64,000 nucleotides of DNA from Trachelipus rathkii (Eukaryota; Arthropoda; Malacostraca; Isopoda; Trachelipodidae): the NCBI GenBank assembly GCA_015478945.1, contig JABUQX010038821.1, forward strand, positions 2,501-66,500. The letters are read 5' to 3'. Under the pieces are notes generated by a model that did not search any database, was not told the origin of the DNA, and saw only the letters and a list, made by a program, of their open reading frames with translations. The position numbers were made by a program, and so were the translations under genes. This document shows positions 46,850 through 60,700 of the stretch, one piece after another; position 1 is the stretch's first letter, and each line of letters begins with the position of its first letter.

Positions 46850-48365
46850 TTGCAGAAGGATTTCCCGGAGCTTCTGAACCCTTGTTCTTGCTTGCCTCTC
46901 CTTGTTCTAGCATTCGGTGGCGCCACCATAATTGGAAAACTAGCGGGTCTCCCACCTTTGCTCGTGCTCGGCGTTCTTTTCCCCCGAAATAAGTTCAACG
47001 CACTAAGTCGGGTAGTTTCGAGCACTGCTGCAAACTTGGGATTGTCGGCGCCCTTTTAAAAGTTGCCGTGTCTTTCGTCCCCCTGCCACATGGTACCCAA
47101 GAGGATTCTGGCAAGATTGGGCGGCCAGGGTCGGAAATTTTAGAGCCTTGAAAACGCGGCCTGCACGATCCCGCGAACACTATGCGCGGTAACCTCCATC
47201 ATACATATGTGTTACTGGTCTATATCTGGCTGGTAAAAACCTATCTTTAGGCAGTTCGATTCTTTTTAGGGCCTACCGACCGAGATTCCTGTCGCTGACT
47301 AGGATATTCGCGAAGATCGGCCATCATTACCCTTTTGGCTCTTGAATATACTCGCAGCCTTTTCGGTTGAGGAATTAACGCGGCAGTCTGATTTCGCATG
47401 GCGTTTTACATAGGCGGTTCTCAGGAGGTCTCCCTTCTGCCTTTTCATACCTTAATGACCTCTCCTCGTTGCTTCCACCTCTCTAGCCGAACACGAGCAA
47501 CATCTGCGTGCTGTGTTTTTGCCTGGTTGGACGAAAGTTGGAGTCACCTCAATCCGGCAAAGTGGTCGTTTTTGGTGTCCGGCTTTTCTATAGCTTTTCT
47601 TGATATACCGTCCTCCGGCAGAGGGTATTTTGTCCTCTTGGGCAGAGAGGCGCATGGTAGGCCATTTCGCATACTTCCCGTAGGCCTGTAAATCAAAGAG
47701 CGCAGTCTCGTCAGTGATCCGTCGGCAATGTTGAAGCTTTTACGGGCTATCGTTTCTGAACTTCGGTGAGGCTGACATTCTTGCGTCTCGTTCACAACCG
47801 CTCTCATTCCGTCCTAAACAGTCCGAGGCAGTTTCTACGAAAGTTGAATGGACTGACGAAGCAGCAGTCTGCTTTTGAATGGCTTCCTAAGAAGCTCTTG
47901 CTTCTGGCCACGTCTCCTGTCCAGCTAAGGGACTCTGCTTCTTGGACTAGAGTTCAGGTAGACTCTGCTGATTTTTGGCTTGTCGTGGTGGTCTTATTCT
48001 AGGCAGCACGTGCGTGACGGGGTTGTGTCTCCTCCTCGCCTTTTTCTGCTTGGCGTGAGTTACAGGACCTGCCGAAACCATGCTATAGGTGGCTTTTTCG
48101 TAGGGATTAAGCTTGCGAGTATTTGGGCGCGTCCGCACTTTCGTTAACTTCCTTGGAGGGTCGTGGAGTTTCCATATACTTCACTGACCATGCGAGCAAC
48201 CCACTTACCTTCGGCTATAGTCCCCTCCTAGACACGAAGCGGCATATCTCCTAGGGAAGCTTCGTCACCGTCTCCGAGATATGTTTTCACCCAGTTTCAC
48301 TTACTGATGTTGACACTATTTCGGGGGCGGACAACTTTACCGCTGATGCTCTCTCCCACATTGAA
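46850..48365 (+). pseudogene. Gypsy RT and RNase H remnant
   Basis: Heavily shifted. Recognisable pieces: QKDFPELL (46853-46876), LSSPCHMVPK near 47070-47100, a box resembling YLDDLLVASTS near 47445-47475 in which the sequence now reads YLND before a frameshift, EHEQHLRAVF (47490-47519), HLNPAKWSF near 47548-47574, and the RNase H end ADNFTADALSH (48328-48360). It is clearly an RT/RNase H module but cannot encode an enzyme. Confidence 0.7.
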
Positions 48366-49600
48366 ATTGACGCGATTTCGGCCTTACCAAACATCGACTA
48401 TAACACAATACCGACGTGCCAAGCTGCAGATAGATCCTGGTCGCTTCCGACAAGACCGGTCTTCTCTCAAGCTGGAGTGGCTTCCACTGCGCCTGGTATA
48501 GAGAAGGAGACTTCTGTGTGATGTGTCTCAGGAATTTCCTCGACCGCTTGTACCTTCATCGTTTCGTAAGGCTGTTTTCCTCAATCTTCATTCGCTTTCC
48601 CACCCTGGCATTGAAGCGTCACGCAAACTGGTTGCAGCTCGTTTTGTGTGGCCTGACATGAATGCCGACGTAACGAATTGGTGTCACAGTTACCTTTCCT
48701 GTCAACGGGCTCTATAGGTAAACATACGTCACACCACAAGGCTTCGCTCTGGGCACCTTCTTAGGCCTCCTGGTGCTCGTTTTTGAGCGTATCCAGTATT
48801 GACATATGGTTGACCCCTTCCTCTTGCGTGGCTAATAAGGGTACATCCTTCTGTATCGACGGCGTTTTTACACGTTGGAGCGGAGGGATATCCCTATTGC
48901 CAGTGGAATCTAGTAGCCTAACGCCTTCTTATCTCATTGGGTTTCTCGCTTCGGGTTCCTCTCTTGCCTGTTACTTATAGACCAAGGTCGGACTTTTTGA
49001 ATCCTTCTTTGTGAGAGATTTAATGCGTCTGCGGGCTTGTTGCGGAGTAAGTATTCCATCTACTGCGTTTTCATCCCCAGCTCCAAGGTATGGTAGAGAA
49101 GGTTTCACAAGGCAACTTAAAGGCTTCCCTTTATGGCTTACGGCTCAGCCTTATACAGAGCATAAGACGGAATGCCTCTGCCTCTCGTTATGTCTTGGCA
49201 TTCGCTCTGCTGTTAAAGAGGATTTGGCACTGTTCTGCTGCTGAATTGGTGTATGATTGGTTCTCTTCTTCGTCTTCCTAGTGATTTCTTTTCCCGCAGT
49301 CTTCTCCTCCTTCTACTGGCTGACCCGCTTTCCTATCTTCCCGTTGTAGGGCGCTGTTGCTGTCGTCGTGGAGACGCGGACTCGTTCTCGTCACACATGG
49401 TGGATTCTTATGTCCTAAGGATCTCTCTTGCTCACTCATGTTTTGTTCGTCATGGACTCCCATGCCTCACCGCTCTCTGCGAACCTAAAGTAGCGATGGA
49501 TCCTATTCTGTTGGTACTTTGGAAGGAAAAATTCTTCACGAATACAGAACTTCCGCGCACGTACAGAAGTCGTTCAATGCAGACCGCTTAGCCAGTTTTT
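48365..49600 (+). pseudogene. Gypsy integrase remnant
   Basis: After IEIDAISALPNIDYNTI come RPLVPSSFRKAVFLNLHSLS, HPGIEASRKLVAARFVWPDM and a zinc-binding-type CHSYLSCQR (48541-48715), the gypsy HHCC region. The core domain follows in broken frames: FTRWSGGI-like near 48868-48893, then GMVEKVSQGNLKASLYG near 49087-49137 and WHCSAAELVYD near 49227-49259 with LRLPSDFFS after it. The late end (HTWWILMS, then LPRTYRSRSMQTA-type boxes) runs to about 49600. Confidence 0.75.
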
Positions 49601-49999
49601 CTTTGAGGCCGAATGAACCTCCTGTTCTTGATCGCTTGGTTCTTTCCCTTTTGTTCACTTCTGCCGCTCCTTCAGCTCCTTCCTTAACATTTCTATTCTC
49701 TTCGCTGCACTCTTCGGCACCTTCTCGCTGGCCTCGCTCCTCCTCCTCCTTTCCCGATCGCTCTTCGCTTTCGCTCGCCTGCACCTGCTTCTCCTCCGAC
49801 AGCATCACCAAATGGGCGCGGCTCAGACTAACAGTGCAAGCGGCGGTCATCGTATTTTTGCTTCCAAGCACACTCTGGTTCGGATTCATTTCGCTCCACA
49901 GCTCCGTCTTGGCTACCCCTTACTTGCAATCGGCTAGAGTACGCGACCACGCCGCGAGTGACACGTTCCCGAGTTGGGAAAATCATGTCGGGCATGGCT

Positions 50000-50780
50000 C
50001 CACCTAACGAGCTCCGGTCAAGGTAAATCGAGCCGATGTTCGACACATACGATGGGCCAGCGTGCTACCAGGAGTTAGTATTTACGTGGCGCTTCAGCCC
50101 TGACGTGTGGGTATCTGTGGTACTGTAAGGCACATAAGTGTAAATTCGATGTGGCTATTGGCAGCGAAATTCTCTTGATTATTTTGGGTTCACTATGTTA
50201 ATTTACACCGTGAGTCTCGAGTTTGCAACATATAAGCCAACGAAATTTCTATTATCGTTTCGTTTGATGGATGTCTTGCACGCATGCTGCGGCTGTTGAT
50301 TTTACTCTTTTTGTACTTTAATAAGGAATAATTAAGAATTTGTTGCTCAATTATATCGTTTCTATATGTGCGGTGAGTGACAGTGACATATTTTTTTTTT
50401 TTTTAAAGTAAAATATTAATATGATGCTAAGTATTTGAGATGGAAACGTTGTAGGCCGAAAGATGGAAATTTGGGTTGTTCGTGAAATGATATTTTTATA
50501 TTGTTATATTTTTATATTGTAATTAGCTAGCTTTATCATGGTAGTAAGCCACGGGTTAGTATAAACCGTGGTTTATAGATTTTAGATACATTCCTTATTA
50601 GGAGACCTACGCTCAATTTTTTAGCTAAAATAAGTTTATAAATTTATCTAGGCTACCTCTGCTAGGCTCGTTTCAGATACTATAAAGTTCATCAATTTTC
50701 ATTAAGCATACACAGTTTCCCAAAATGATGTAAATTTATTATATCTTTATTATAGTAATTAATTGTTATTTCGTGATAAA
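50000..50780. other. Post-gypsy region, possible LTR remnant
   Basis: A block of moderate GC (50000-50290) follows the integrase and could hold a 3' LTR. No matching upstream copy is present in the window, so it cannot be proved. The rest is AT-rich. Confidence 0.25.
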
Positions 50781-50939
50781 TTTCTTATAAATATATCATA
50801 TTTTATAGGATAAAGGGTCCTTTTTATGGCTCAAATTTATGACTCTGAATTTGTCAACAATCTTGTCGCTGAATATATCTGATCCTTTTGAAGTCTGAAG
50901 TTTAATTATCACCCTCATATTAAACAAGGCCACAGCGCT

Positions 50940-50943
50940 AAAA

Positions 50944-51008
<65 letters not shown>

Positions 51009-51061
51009 TATATATATAATATATATTATATATATATTATATATATGATATATTATATATA

Positions 51062-51098
<37 letters not shown>
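50940..51098. repeat. (AAAT)n followed by (TA)n
   Basis: About 9 AAAT units, then about 125 bp of TA repeats. The TA run abuts the 3' end of a minus-strand LINE A and may be its grown tail. Confidence 0.9.
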
Positions 51099-51101
<3 letters not shown>

Positions 51102-51548
51102 TTCCTTCACCTCCCACAGATGTGGGGCAGAGTGCGTAACTTGCACGGAAATAGTATAGCTAAGTAGAATTTCATGACGTAAGTCAAAACCAAATCAGTA
51201 TCGTAAAACAAGCAAGACACCCTCCACTCTCTTCCACTCTCCATCAGTCTAATACCTTTCCGTACCGACCCATATGTTGCTCTAATCTTTCAATCAGCCA
51301 ACCGGGAATCTATATACAAATTAAATAGCCAAGGAGACATAACACATCCCTGCCTCACTCCACTATTAAAATAAAACCATTCACTTTCGTCTTCATTTAT
51401 TCTTACACTCACTTCACTATCGACATACATTCTTATGATTCATTCATAATCCTACCACCAACACTATATATCACTAACACCTGCCACAAAGCTTCCCAAT
51501 TAATCCTGTCATACGATACGCCTGTTGCAAATCCATAAAACTTAATTA

Positions 51549-51818
51549 CAATTTCTTCTTCTTCTTCTTCTTCTTCTTCTTCTTCTCTTCCTCTCTTAGC
51601 TCGCTTCTTCTTCTTCTTCTTCTTCTTCTTCTTCTTCTTCTTCTTCTTCTTCTTCTTCTTCTTCTTCTTCTTCTTCTTCTTCTTCTTCTTCTTCTTCTTC
51701 TTCTTCTTCTTCTTGCTTCTCTCTCTCTCTTCCTCCTCTCTTCTCTCTCCTCTGCTCTCTTCTCTCCTCCGTCTCTCTGTCGTCTCTTCTACCTCGTCGT
51801 CTGCTCTCTCTCGTCTCG

Positions 51819-51835
<17 letters not shown>
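51549..51835. repeat. (TTC)n then CT-rich tract
   Basis: About 55 TTC units (51549-51715, with a CTCTTCCTCTCTTAGCTCG interruption near 51585-51603) followed by TCTC-rich sequence to 51838. It lies inside LINE A copy 5 at its GAAGAAGAA codon run. Confidence 0.95.
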
Positions 51836-51839
<4 letters not shown>

Positions 51840-51854
<15 letters not shown>

Positions 51855-51868
51855 CACACACCCACACA
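51840..51868. repeat. (CA)n microsatellite
   Basis: About 14 CA units with one CCC interruption. Confidence 0.95.
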
Positions 51869-51999
51869 CATTTTCTCATTCATTTGTTTAATGTGAGGAT
51901 TTAATCTACACGACCTCTACCACATCTAAAAGCAACTTGTTCTTTGCCAATCAGTCCCTCAAGCATAACTAAAGAGCCCTCTTTTGAAAGCACAATACT

Positions 52000-53146
<1,147 letters not shown>

Positions 53147-53239
53147 TTTTATTATATTAAATTATTTAAAAAAAAAATTATGTTAAATTTTTAGTTAAAT
53201 TGAATTAATTATTATTATTTTATTATTATTATTCATTAT

Positions 53240-54360
53240 TTTGATATATAAATTAACTACAGTAAAAAAAAAGAAGAGAGAAAGAAGTTCTCTAATAATG
53301 CCATGACCAAATGCCCGAGTATAGTTAGGCCCGACATACTGATGGTGGTTCTTTGTGTGGTGCAGGCAACTACAACGTTTCTGTGCAGCTTTTGTTTTTT
53401 TTTTTTTTTTTATCTGCTTGCAGTCGGTGCGGTGCTGATGGGTGGATGAAGGAAGCATGGTGTTCGGTTGGCCAATCGCGTAACGTGCGAAAACAAGATT
53501 CAGAATCTACATAGTCGATAAAGCTTAGGTTTCGTGAAGTGAAAATCTGTTCACTGTGATCTCTGGTGAGAAGATTTTAATTATATTTTTTTATTGTGGT
53601 GTGTTAAGTAAAAGTGTATGTGTGTTTTTTAATCATTGTTCTGTTTTAATTAAAGTAATTAATTGATGCTACATAATGGGCTTTTATTCTTTACCGTGAA
53701 AATTGGTGTTCAAAGACAAGTAAAAGTTTTAACTTTTTTTCAACAGCATATAGAATGTTCAGATCAGTTTTTTTTCTTTTTATACAAAGACCAAAACTCT
53801 TTTAGAATCTGAAATACTCCAGATCATATAACTAATTTTTAAATTTAAGTTAATATTAGAATGTGCTAGTTCATTGAAACCTTTTTAAGCGTTCAATATA
53901 TAATATGGACCGTCTTCTGTAAGCGAGGGGAAAATACGTCTACCAATCCACTGGTACATTTTTTCTATCATCAGAGTAAGCCACCTCGGAGGGGAAGGGT
54001 ATCGGCCAGATTCAGGTAATGCGAGAACACTTTATTGTATTTCTTGCTGTACTCCCCAAGGAACGTATAAGCTTTAGGCTATAGGTATCCCGCAGTCTTT
54101 AGTCACCTTAAAGAATATGAAAGGCCTGTTATATTAGACCCCCCGAAAACCCTTCCTCCTGACTCTCTCGCTTATGGTATTTAGGGAAGGAGGAAGCGAG
54201 CGGAGTAGGTAGAGATATGTGGCGAGCGGCCTAGTAAAGCAAAAATTCTAAATGATTTTTAAAGGAGGAGGGTAAGGACGAGAGTAGTTTATTAGGTAAG
54301 AGCACTAAGAGTGTCAGCGGTCTATAATATTATATTTTGCTATTATTTTTGAATTTATCT
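53240..54360. other. Unassigned intergenic DNA
   Basis: A more GC-balanced stretch (53410-53570) ends with CTCTG|GTGAGAAG, which would fit a splice donor of a leader exon, but no acceptor, start codon or motif supports a gene. 53930-54320 is a second GC-balanced stretch with no open frame of note. Confidence 0.3.
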
Positions 54361-54369
54361 ATAAGTATA

Positions 54370-54455
54370 TTTATTTATATATTTTCATATATATATAATA
54401 TATGGATTTCTTATATATAATAATATATATATATATATTAATATATATATTAATA

Positions 54456-54495
<40 letters not shown>

Positions 54496-54800
54496 TATAT
54501 ATTATATATTATAATATATATATTATATAATATAACTATTATATATAAGCACCCCTCACATATACCTTTGGATCTCATAAAGAAGATTTTGAATATTGCT
54601 ACATATTAGTATTGCATAGTCTTAAGTTTAAGCTCAAACCCCATCCTTCTCTAAAAGAGTAATATACTCCGGAACTTCGTTCCGTTCACCACAGTAATCT
54701 TATTATATATATATATATATATATATTAATAGTATAATATATATTATATAATATAATATATATATATATATAATATATATATATTATAGTATATATATCA
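54370..54800. repeat. Two imperfect (TA)n arrays
   Basis: TA-rich runs at 54380-54550 and 54700-54800, separated by about 150 bp of ordinary sequence. Confidence 0.85.
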
Positions 54801-55336
54801 TATATAATTGTATATATATATTGTATGTATTATGTATGAGCTGTATGAATATGTTTGTGTTCATATCCATGTATCCTATTCTGCATGTGTAGGTGTATAT
54901 TTTGCATGTTTATGCTATACGTATGTAGGAGAAGTAGTGATGAAGCTATGGTGTATGAGTTTTAAAACTGCAAAGTCTCTTATTCCTTTAAGAATAGTTT
55001 TAAAAAAATCCTCGATGTCACCAAAATAAATTAGGCAGTAAAGATTCATTGAGTTATCAAAGAAAAAATAGGTCCCCTAGTTTTCTTTATATATTTCAGG
55101 TAGTATATTTGTTTATATAAATTTTATGATAATATTATAGTAAAAAAAAATAAAAAAATATACTACGTTTCATCTCTAAATTTTTGTAAGGATATACAAT
55201 TTTGTTTCCAATAAATATAAACTTTAATTATGATTAATATAAATAAAAATGAATAGTTTTTAATTATACCGATACCAAGTAACAAGTACTGTAAAAAATT
55301 ACCAAACCAAAGAATGCCCATCGTCCATACAAGTAC

Positions 55337-55355
55337 CGATATATATATGTATATA

Positions 55356-55386
<31 letters not shown>

Positions 55387-55480
55387 TATTATTATAATTA
55401 TATTAATATATATATATTTATTATATATCATATTATATATTAAATATATATTATATATATATATATTATTATATATAGTA
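55337..55480. repeat. Imperfect (TA)n array
   Basis: TA-rich run with ATT interruptions. Confidence 0.85.
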
Positions 55481-55489
55481 ATTGCATGA

Positions 55490-57590
55490 TGTGTATTAAT
55501 AGGTATGTGCATGTGTAAACATGCTATACTATGCTCCTCATGTCATATCATATATTTATAATACAAAACTCTCGTTATGGAAATCTGTAACAGCTACAAT
55601 TGAGAAATATGAAAATGCTGCCACGATTTAATCTAATTTGTAAACTTGGGAAGAAAGGTATAAATAAAATTCTCAAGCATTAAATAAAGTTTGAAAAAAT
55701 GGATAGTGATAATGATATAGTACATTTTACCAACGATAAAAATAACCAATCGTAGGTATCTAGCATAATAAACTAAGGTCAGAGTTTCCTGGTAGTTTTA
55801 AACCCAGATAGGTAGAGGGTCGCTTACGACCCCAAGAGACCTCCAGATAAGGTGAGTTATCCTGATGGCATTCTCTATATAGCTAGCATACCGAAGAACC
55901 TCTATGGTTAACAAATCAGTCTAAGTCTTTTAAGATTGTAGGTAAAACATCGGCACATCCGGTTGCTCTACTAATGCAGATTAAAACTCTGTACACAAGG
56001 CGTACAGGCATTCTCTCTTCGTATATGTTTACTCAAGTTAGCTAATACTGCTTATAAATTGATCTTGGAGTTATCATAATGTAGTCAATTTGGTTCTCCA
56101 GACCGATATCTGATAAAAGCCGGAAGATTATCGATATCATTTCAAGCATGGTTTTTATAAGGGAGAGAGAGACGATGAGGATTTAAGTGTAGTTTCACAT
56201 TGGCTAGAAAATATTTCTAATAAAGGATAATAATTCCCTAAGTTTGTTTTATGTAACATTTATTTTAAGTATTCTTTATACATATAGTGATCATATATAT
56301 GTTAATCATGTTCTATAATATATATATTAATTAATATAATATATATAGTAATTTAATATATATATAATATTATTATATAAGTATATATATTATAATGATA
56401 TATATATTATATATTTATTAAAATAATAGTTTATTTTTTTTTTATATTTATTTTATAAATTTAATAATATATATATATATTATAATTTATATATATATAT
56501 TATAATATCATTCCTACAATATATGTCATTTTGCGGTGTGAGACAATAGACATCTATTCGGTCAAAATATGACATTTTTTCTTTTTAAATTTTTATTAGA
56601 AATAACGGCTATTAGCAGTAATATCCCTTTACGTATGACCGCCGTTAAGCAGTTTTAGTTTTATTTTTCTTATTTTTATTTAAAAAATTCTGACTGATAA
56701 TTTCTTACCATTCTGTGATAAAGCCAAGAAAGAATTCCATTACCAAAGCAAAATATAACCCTCAAATCTTTATCAAGAACCTGATAACAGGGGTAAAATA
56801 GGGACCCGAAAGTATTTTGATGTCTTAGAGTATATTGCTTGAGGACTTTCCACGAGTTTGGAAAGGAATATACCGAAGTCTATAATTTGTCTATTTTTGC
56901 TTTAAAAATGGAATTTGGAGACTTGTTGTTTTTTAGTACCGTTAGCTCTTCTCAAAAAGATCCGCGATACAGGATTGTGGACTCCAAAAGCCAGGCTTAG
57001 AGAAGGAGGTTTGAGTAACATTGAAAGTTCAAGAAGGGAGAAATAATGTTATAAAATGAAAAATGAAAAAAATTTAAATAATTGGTAAGAGAATCCCGGT
57101 GACATATTAGTCGCTTTTTTAAAACAACTTTAATAGTGTTTAAAACACAGATTCCAGTCTAAAGCATGAAATCGTTGTTCGAGTCAATCTTCATATTTAT
57201 AAAAAAAGAGTCGGCTCATTAATTGGATGCATGACTAAATAGGATAATTGGCTCCGGGTGAAAGACAGATAGTCCTCCCTCCATGAGAAGAAGATGCGAG
57301 AATACCTTTCAGGTAAGTGGTGAAATTTTCATAAGTACCCCTCAAAAGAAGCTAAACTCGATGACAGCAGGGGAGAATAAGACTCCAGTAAGTCACCTCA
57401 AACAAAGCATGATGTGCTCATACGAAATAGGTCTTTAGGGTGTGAGTGAGATTGCAGAGTGCTTTCTTATACATGCCAGGAGAGAGAGAAGATTATGTTT
57501 ACATGCCTGAATAAAGATCGTAAGTGAAATAAATGTGGTGATTTAAAGGCCGTGCAACTTCTATGTAAAACAACTATGTAAGTCTATATT
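55490..57590. other. AT-rich DNA, no gene recognised
   Basis: Includes a further TA-rich run at 56290-56515. Short frames lack motifs and splice context. Confidence 0.4.
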
Positions 57591-57755
57591 AATGATATAT
57601 ATACTTTTAATATATATTAATTATATATATATATATTTATATTTAATTATACTATATATATATATATTAATATATATATATATAATATAATAATATATAG
57701 TTAATATATATATATATATACTATTATATATATAATATACTATATATATATATCT
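57590..57755. repeat. Imperfect (TA)n array
   Basis: TA-rich with many interruptions. Confidence 0.85.
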
Positions 57756-57759
57756 AGGT

Positions 57760-60700
57760 TCCCAGATTGTGAGCGAATAATATAGAGATTAATAGGGAAT
57801 TCCTTTTTGTGGAATATTTTTTTTATTTATAATTTTATATATTTTATGTAAATATAAAATATTTATTTGCTATTTATAAAAATTTATTTTAATCTTAATG
57901 TATTACTCTTGCGACTTATTCATTTTGACTAAATATGGTATTCATAATTTTACTACTCACGTGTATAAATTTCTATGCCTTTATCTATATAATATTACAA
58001 AAGGTGCGGCCACTGTCTCAAAAGTTTTACTGATTTTGTGCAGATGTATCGGGACAGACTATCTCAAAAATTCTCAACTAGGGTCATTTACTGTGATAAT
58101 TCCTACGTCCTCCCTCGGTATATAAGTAAGATTGAGTCCGGATTCATAGGTCTCAGTTATTATCACGGTAGTGGGTTGAAAGTGAACAGTTATACCAAAA
58201 AGAAACACAGGAACCTGGAAATAAACACCTGACCCTAAATTAGAGCTCATATATAATTAAATTACTCAGAAGTGAGTGTTAAAATCTCATGGGTTAGGTG
58301 TTAATATAAATTAGATAATTCCAATTAAATATATATTATGTTAAATTATTATAATAATTATAATATAGTTGTAATATCTAATAAATACAATGATTTAGAT
58401 CATAGTGAATATCTAAAGATAATATATATGAAATTTGAGTGACCATAAATATAATTAGTAATATAACATATCTGTGATTAGGATATCTAATAGGTTTCTG
58501 TAACATCTTCTCTTAGTGTACAAAGTCTTATTTGGAATTTTGCTTGCTGCTGAAGTGGAGAAATTTAAGAGTGAAAAGACTATGTGTTAGTTAGCCTCCG
58601 GTAAGATTTATGGGAAAGTAATTGAGATATAATTAGGATACAACCAAACAACACACTTCCAGCGTAAAGCTTATTCAATATATTTACTTTCAAAGAAAAG
58701 ATACAAAACGACAAAAGAGAGACCAAAAAACAGGTCCTGTATGAGTTTCATAATTGTTTAGTTGGTAGTTAAGAAATTCTATCTTATTCATCTATTATTT
58801 AGCGCACTATATATTTCTACTGCATGTGAAATTCAGTTGTGATTACGATATAGACTATTAACAATTGATGATTTTTGATGTAAGGATTATAAGATTAAAG
58901 TCACATAATCCTCCAAGGAAACTTTCAGTGGAATAAGATTATCAAAAAACGATTCTACTCCTACCTAGTGGTGCGCTGAAAGAAGGAAAATGGTGCACAG
59001 CAGTTCCTTAAAATATATTTAAAGTTGGATTATATTCTGTAGGATACGTCCCAAGTTAATTTTTTCTCCGAAAGTGTATTTCCTTGTTTCTTTGTCTATC
59101 AGGAATTAAGATGCTATCTCAAAGTGGCCTTTTACTTAGGTGTGAGAGACTAGAATATAAACTAGGAAAATACATGACCTACTCATCAGTTTATTGCCTT
59201 GTTTTGCCTTATATTTTTTTAGTAATCTGTTGTAGGTTCCAACCAACGATTAGTCCTTTTCTAACTATTAGTCATGCGTTTTTGATCAAAAGTTTGACCC
59301 AAAGTTGATGAGAGTTATTCTTTCTATCGAGTCACGATTTTACTCACTTCTGTAACCCTGCCCGTTTTGACGAATTAATAAAAGAGAAGGCCTCCCCCCT
59401 TATTCTTTTGATCTTTCGAGCCGGAGATAGAATAAATTTTACTTTCTACTACAAAGATTTGAGATCTCAGAAGTTATCAACAGAAGTAAAGAGAATTGGC
59501 CAGATGGAACAAGAAAGGTCTCATAATTTAACGACTTGAAGAAGCCACCTTCGATTTGCACCATGAGATCCAGATAAGATCAGACGGACGTACGGGAAGA
59601 TAATGTATTGGGTTGGAAAATGAGGTGTTTCCGAAGCAGTTAAATAATCTTAACATATTTAATTTTGTTCATATTTATTGTTATATTTTCCTTGTATCTT
59701 AGCTACTTCTGCTAATTATGACTCAAAATATTATGCGAAAATGTTACCGAGTTCTCCGACCCACAATTGATTGATGTTCAAGATCACACTTATTTGTAAA
59801 AGATAATTGGTGAATGATTGGCTCGTAATACTGGTTCAGCAGATAATTAGACACAGAAAATAATATATGTTTTAATATTTGTTATATATTTTATAAAGTG
59901 TAATAAATTACAAGTGTACGGTGTGCAGTAAACCCGAACTATGTTGGGTTACGCTTAAAAAAATTCCTTTTGTTGCAATGTGCCGAAATATATCATGTAA
60001 GTTGAAAAACGGGCAATAGTTTGTCGTTTCTTGTATACTTAAGTTCAATCTAAAAATCAGTATGAGAATGTAAGATATAAATGTATAATTTGTACTTACG
60101 AAAGAATTAGTTGCAACTCATTTTAGAAAAGATTTTGTCTTAAAAGCTCATTTTCCTTTGGTTCACCCGCGCACGACTCGCTGAGTCGGGGGTAAACCCC
60201 TCATCCACTTAAAGAGAATAGTGATCTCTAGTAGTCGTCCTTCTTCTGTTTTCTTTCGTCTTCTTTTGCTTGCTTTAATCTACTCGACTGTTATGCTTGG
60301 TCATTGAGTTTTGTCAGGAGACACAACAACTGCCACGGGAAAAATAGATGAAAGACGCCAAGAGCTAAAACTAATTTGGTTTGTACCGATATAACTTTAA
60401 GGAATTTATTTTAATTTTATTATATTTTACATCTTCTTTGTATTCAATTGCCTTGCCTAACTTTATATGATAACCGCCAGAAATAATATTCAAATTGTTC
60501 ACTGTTTATGAACTTTTTAATCTCATTTAACATATCACTCAGGCGTTCTTTACGAGAAGCCATTTTAAGCACCAATTGCGAGGCCTACTAGTTGAAGCTT
60601 CGGATGGCTTTATTACTTTGCTCAGGAATATAAAACGACACTATAAAAACAGAGCGGAGGAGACATAAAAGACTATAAGATAGACTTTTAGTTACTCATT

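Larger units (their letters stand above)
45315..49995 (+). mobile_element. Ty3/gypsy retrotransposon, decayed
   Basis: About 4.7 kb in the order gag, protease, RT, RNase H, integrase, all plus strand, broken by many frameshifts and stops. The start chosen is the ATG at 45318, which opens an intact Gag-like frame. No clear pair of long terminal repeats was found: upstream is the 36-bp minisatellite, and downstream (50000-50600) has no matching 5' partner. The order (integrase after RNase H) marks it as Ty3/gypsy rather than copia. The high GC of this block against its flanks suggests fairly recent arrival followed by damage, or noisy assembly. Confidence 0.85.
51098..51995 (-). mobile_element. 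LINE family A, copy 5 (minus, split by microsatellite)
   Basis: Read on the minus strand. RT part (51990-51893): GCTTGAGGGACTGATTGGCA, then GTGGTAGAGG as in 28640-28690. Next a huge GAA tract, then RT again (51545-51195) beginning TTTATGGATTTGCAACAGGC and continuing GGAAGCTTTGTGGCAGGTGT up to the GAGTGGAGGGTG block. Then a jump to the 3' UTR end (51190-51098; CACATCTGTGGGAGGTGAAG). The segment between the RT palm and the UTR is deleted. Confidence 0.8.

Noticed and set aside
53410..53580. 5' leader exon with GTGAGAAG donor
   Set aside because: There is only a plausible donor; no promoter element, start codon in frame or downstream exon could be identified.
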